Shown here: piece by piece, positions 5,321 through 5,429 of the stretch | How the letters are laid out: each line of letters opens with the position of its first letter | Numbering within the stretch: position 1 is the stretch's first letter | Notes under the pieces: generated by a model | What the model saw: the letters and a program-made list of their open reading frames with translations, nothing else | What the model was told of the DNA's origin: nothing | The model's database searches: none | Made by a program: the position numbers and the translations under genes | Assembly: GCA_963593685.1 (NCBI GenBank) | Contig: CAVBBP010000087.1 | Location: forward strand, 1 to 5,429 | Origin: W0P28-013 sp963593685 | Lineage (GTDB): Bacteria; Bacteroidota; Bacteroidia; Bacteroidales; Paludibacteraceae | DNA: 5,429 nt | Direction: 5' to 3'

Positions 5321-5391
5321 ACTAGAAACTAGAAACCAGAAATTACTTTACAAACTTTTAACTTTCAACTTTTCACTTTTCACTTTTCACT
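5321..5391. repeat. Heptad arrays ACTAGAA and ACTTTYN
   Basis: Three heptads start at 5321, 5328 and 5335 (ACTAGAA, ACTAGAA, ACCAGAA). ACTTT then recurs at 5345, 5354, 5361, 5368, 5375 and 5382, seven bases apart from 5354 on, with three identical ACTTTTC units at 5368-5388. The array ends directly at the inverted repeat of the right-edge promoter. Confidence 0.75.
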
Positions 5392-5392
5392 C

Positions 5393-5429
5393 GCATTTTT
5401 TTTGCTTGCAAAAAAAATGCTATCTTTGC
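5393..5429 (+). promoter_or_regulatory. Promoter-like site with perfect 13-base inverted repeat, reading off the right edge
   Basis: GCA, eight T, GC (5393-5405) and its exact inverse (5408-5420) are separated by two bases. They abut TATCTTTG at 5421-5428, a good Bacteroidetes -7 box. The nearest TTTG (5401-5404) leaves 16 bases to the -7 box, shorter than the 19 at the other promoter, so the -33 assignment is weak. The inverted repeat overlaps the expected polymerase contact region and could act as an operator or a DNA bend. It should drive a gene beyond the window. Confidence 0.65.

Overview
The window looks like a chromosomal segment of a Bacteroidota bacterium, most likely order Bacteroidales. 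Three signs support this. There are two promoter-like sites of the Bacteroidetes type (-7 box TAnnTTTG), at 2225-2232 and at the right edge. A two-gene pair encodes an ABC-2-like membrane protein followed by a DUF4857-type protein, a pairing I know from Bacteroides relatives. A large secreted protein ends in what resembles a type IX secretion (T9SS) sorting tail. No gene shows a convincing Shine-Dalgarno sequence; the starts follow A-rich leaders, as is usual in this phylum.

Layout: 1-115 holds a long imperfect hairpin and an A-rich leader. 116-772 encodes a six-helix membrane protein, probably the permease part of an ABC transporter whose ATPase would lie upstream, outside the window. 773-1032 is a spacer built largely of degenerate 7-, 8- and 9-base tandem arrays. 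1033-2124 encodes a DUF4857-like protein with one N-terminal membrane anchor. 2125-2782 has no gene: it carries a good promoter followed by a dense mosaic of hairpins, a palindrome of about 140 bases, heptad arrays and two copies of a dispersed repeat. 2783-4861 encodes a 692-residue exported protein made of signal peptide, domain A, an InlB-like linker, domain B (a duplicate of A) and a sorting tail. 4862-5429 has no gene: it carries several palindromes, a third copy of the dispersed repeat, more heptad arrays, and a promoter that fires out of the right edge.

The first two genes probably work together at the inner membrane as part of one export or efflux system of unknown substrate. The third is unrelated in function: a surface or secreted protein with two copies of a C-type-lectin-like (FISUMP/FGE-like) domain. 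It is bracketed by 145-base direct repeats that differ at a single base.

The most unusual content is the intergenic DNA. Nearly every spacer is made of short degenerate tandem arrays (mostly 7-base units) and palindromes, including a composite repeat family with three copies here (hairpin plus heptad array plus a TTTGGC-type end). I see no CRISPR array, tRNA, rRNA, transposase or recognised defence system.
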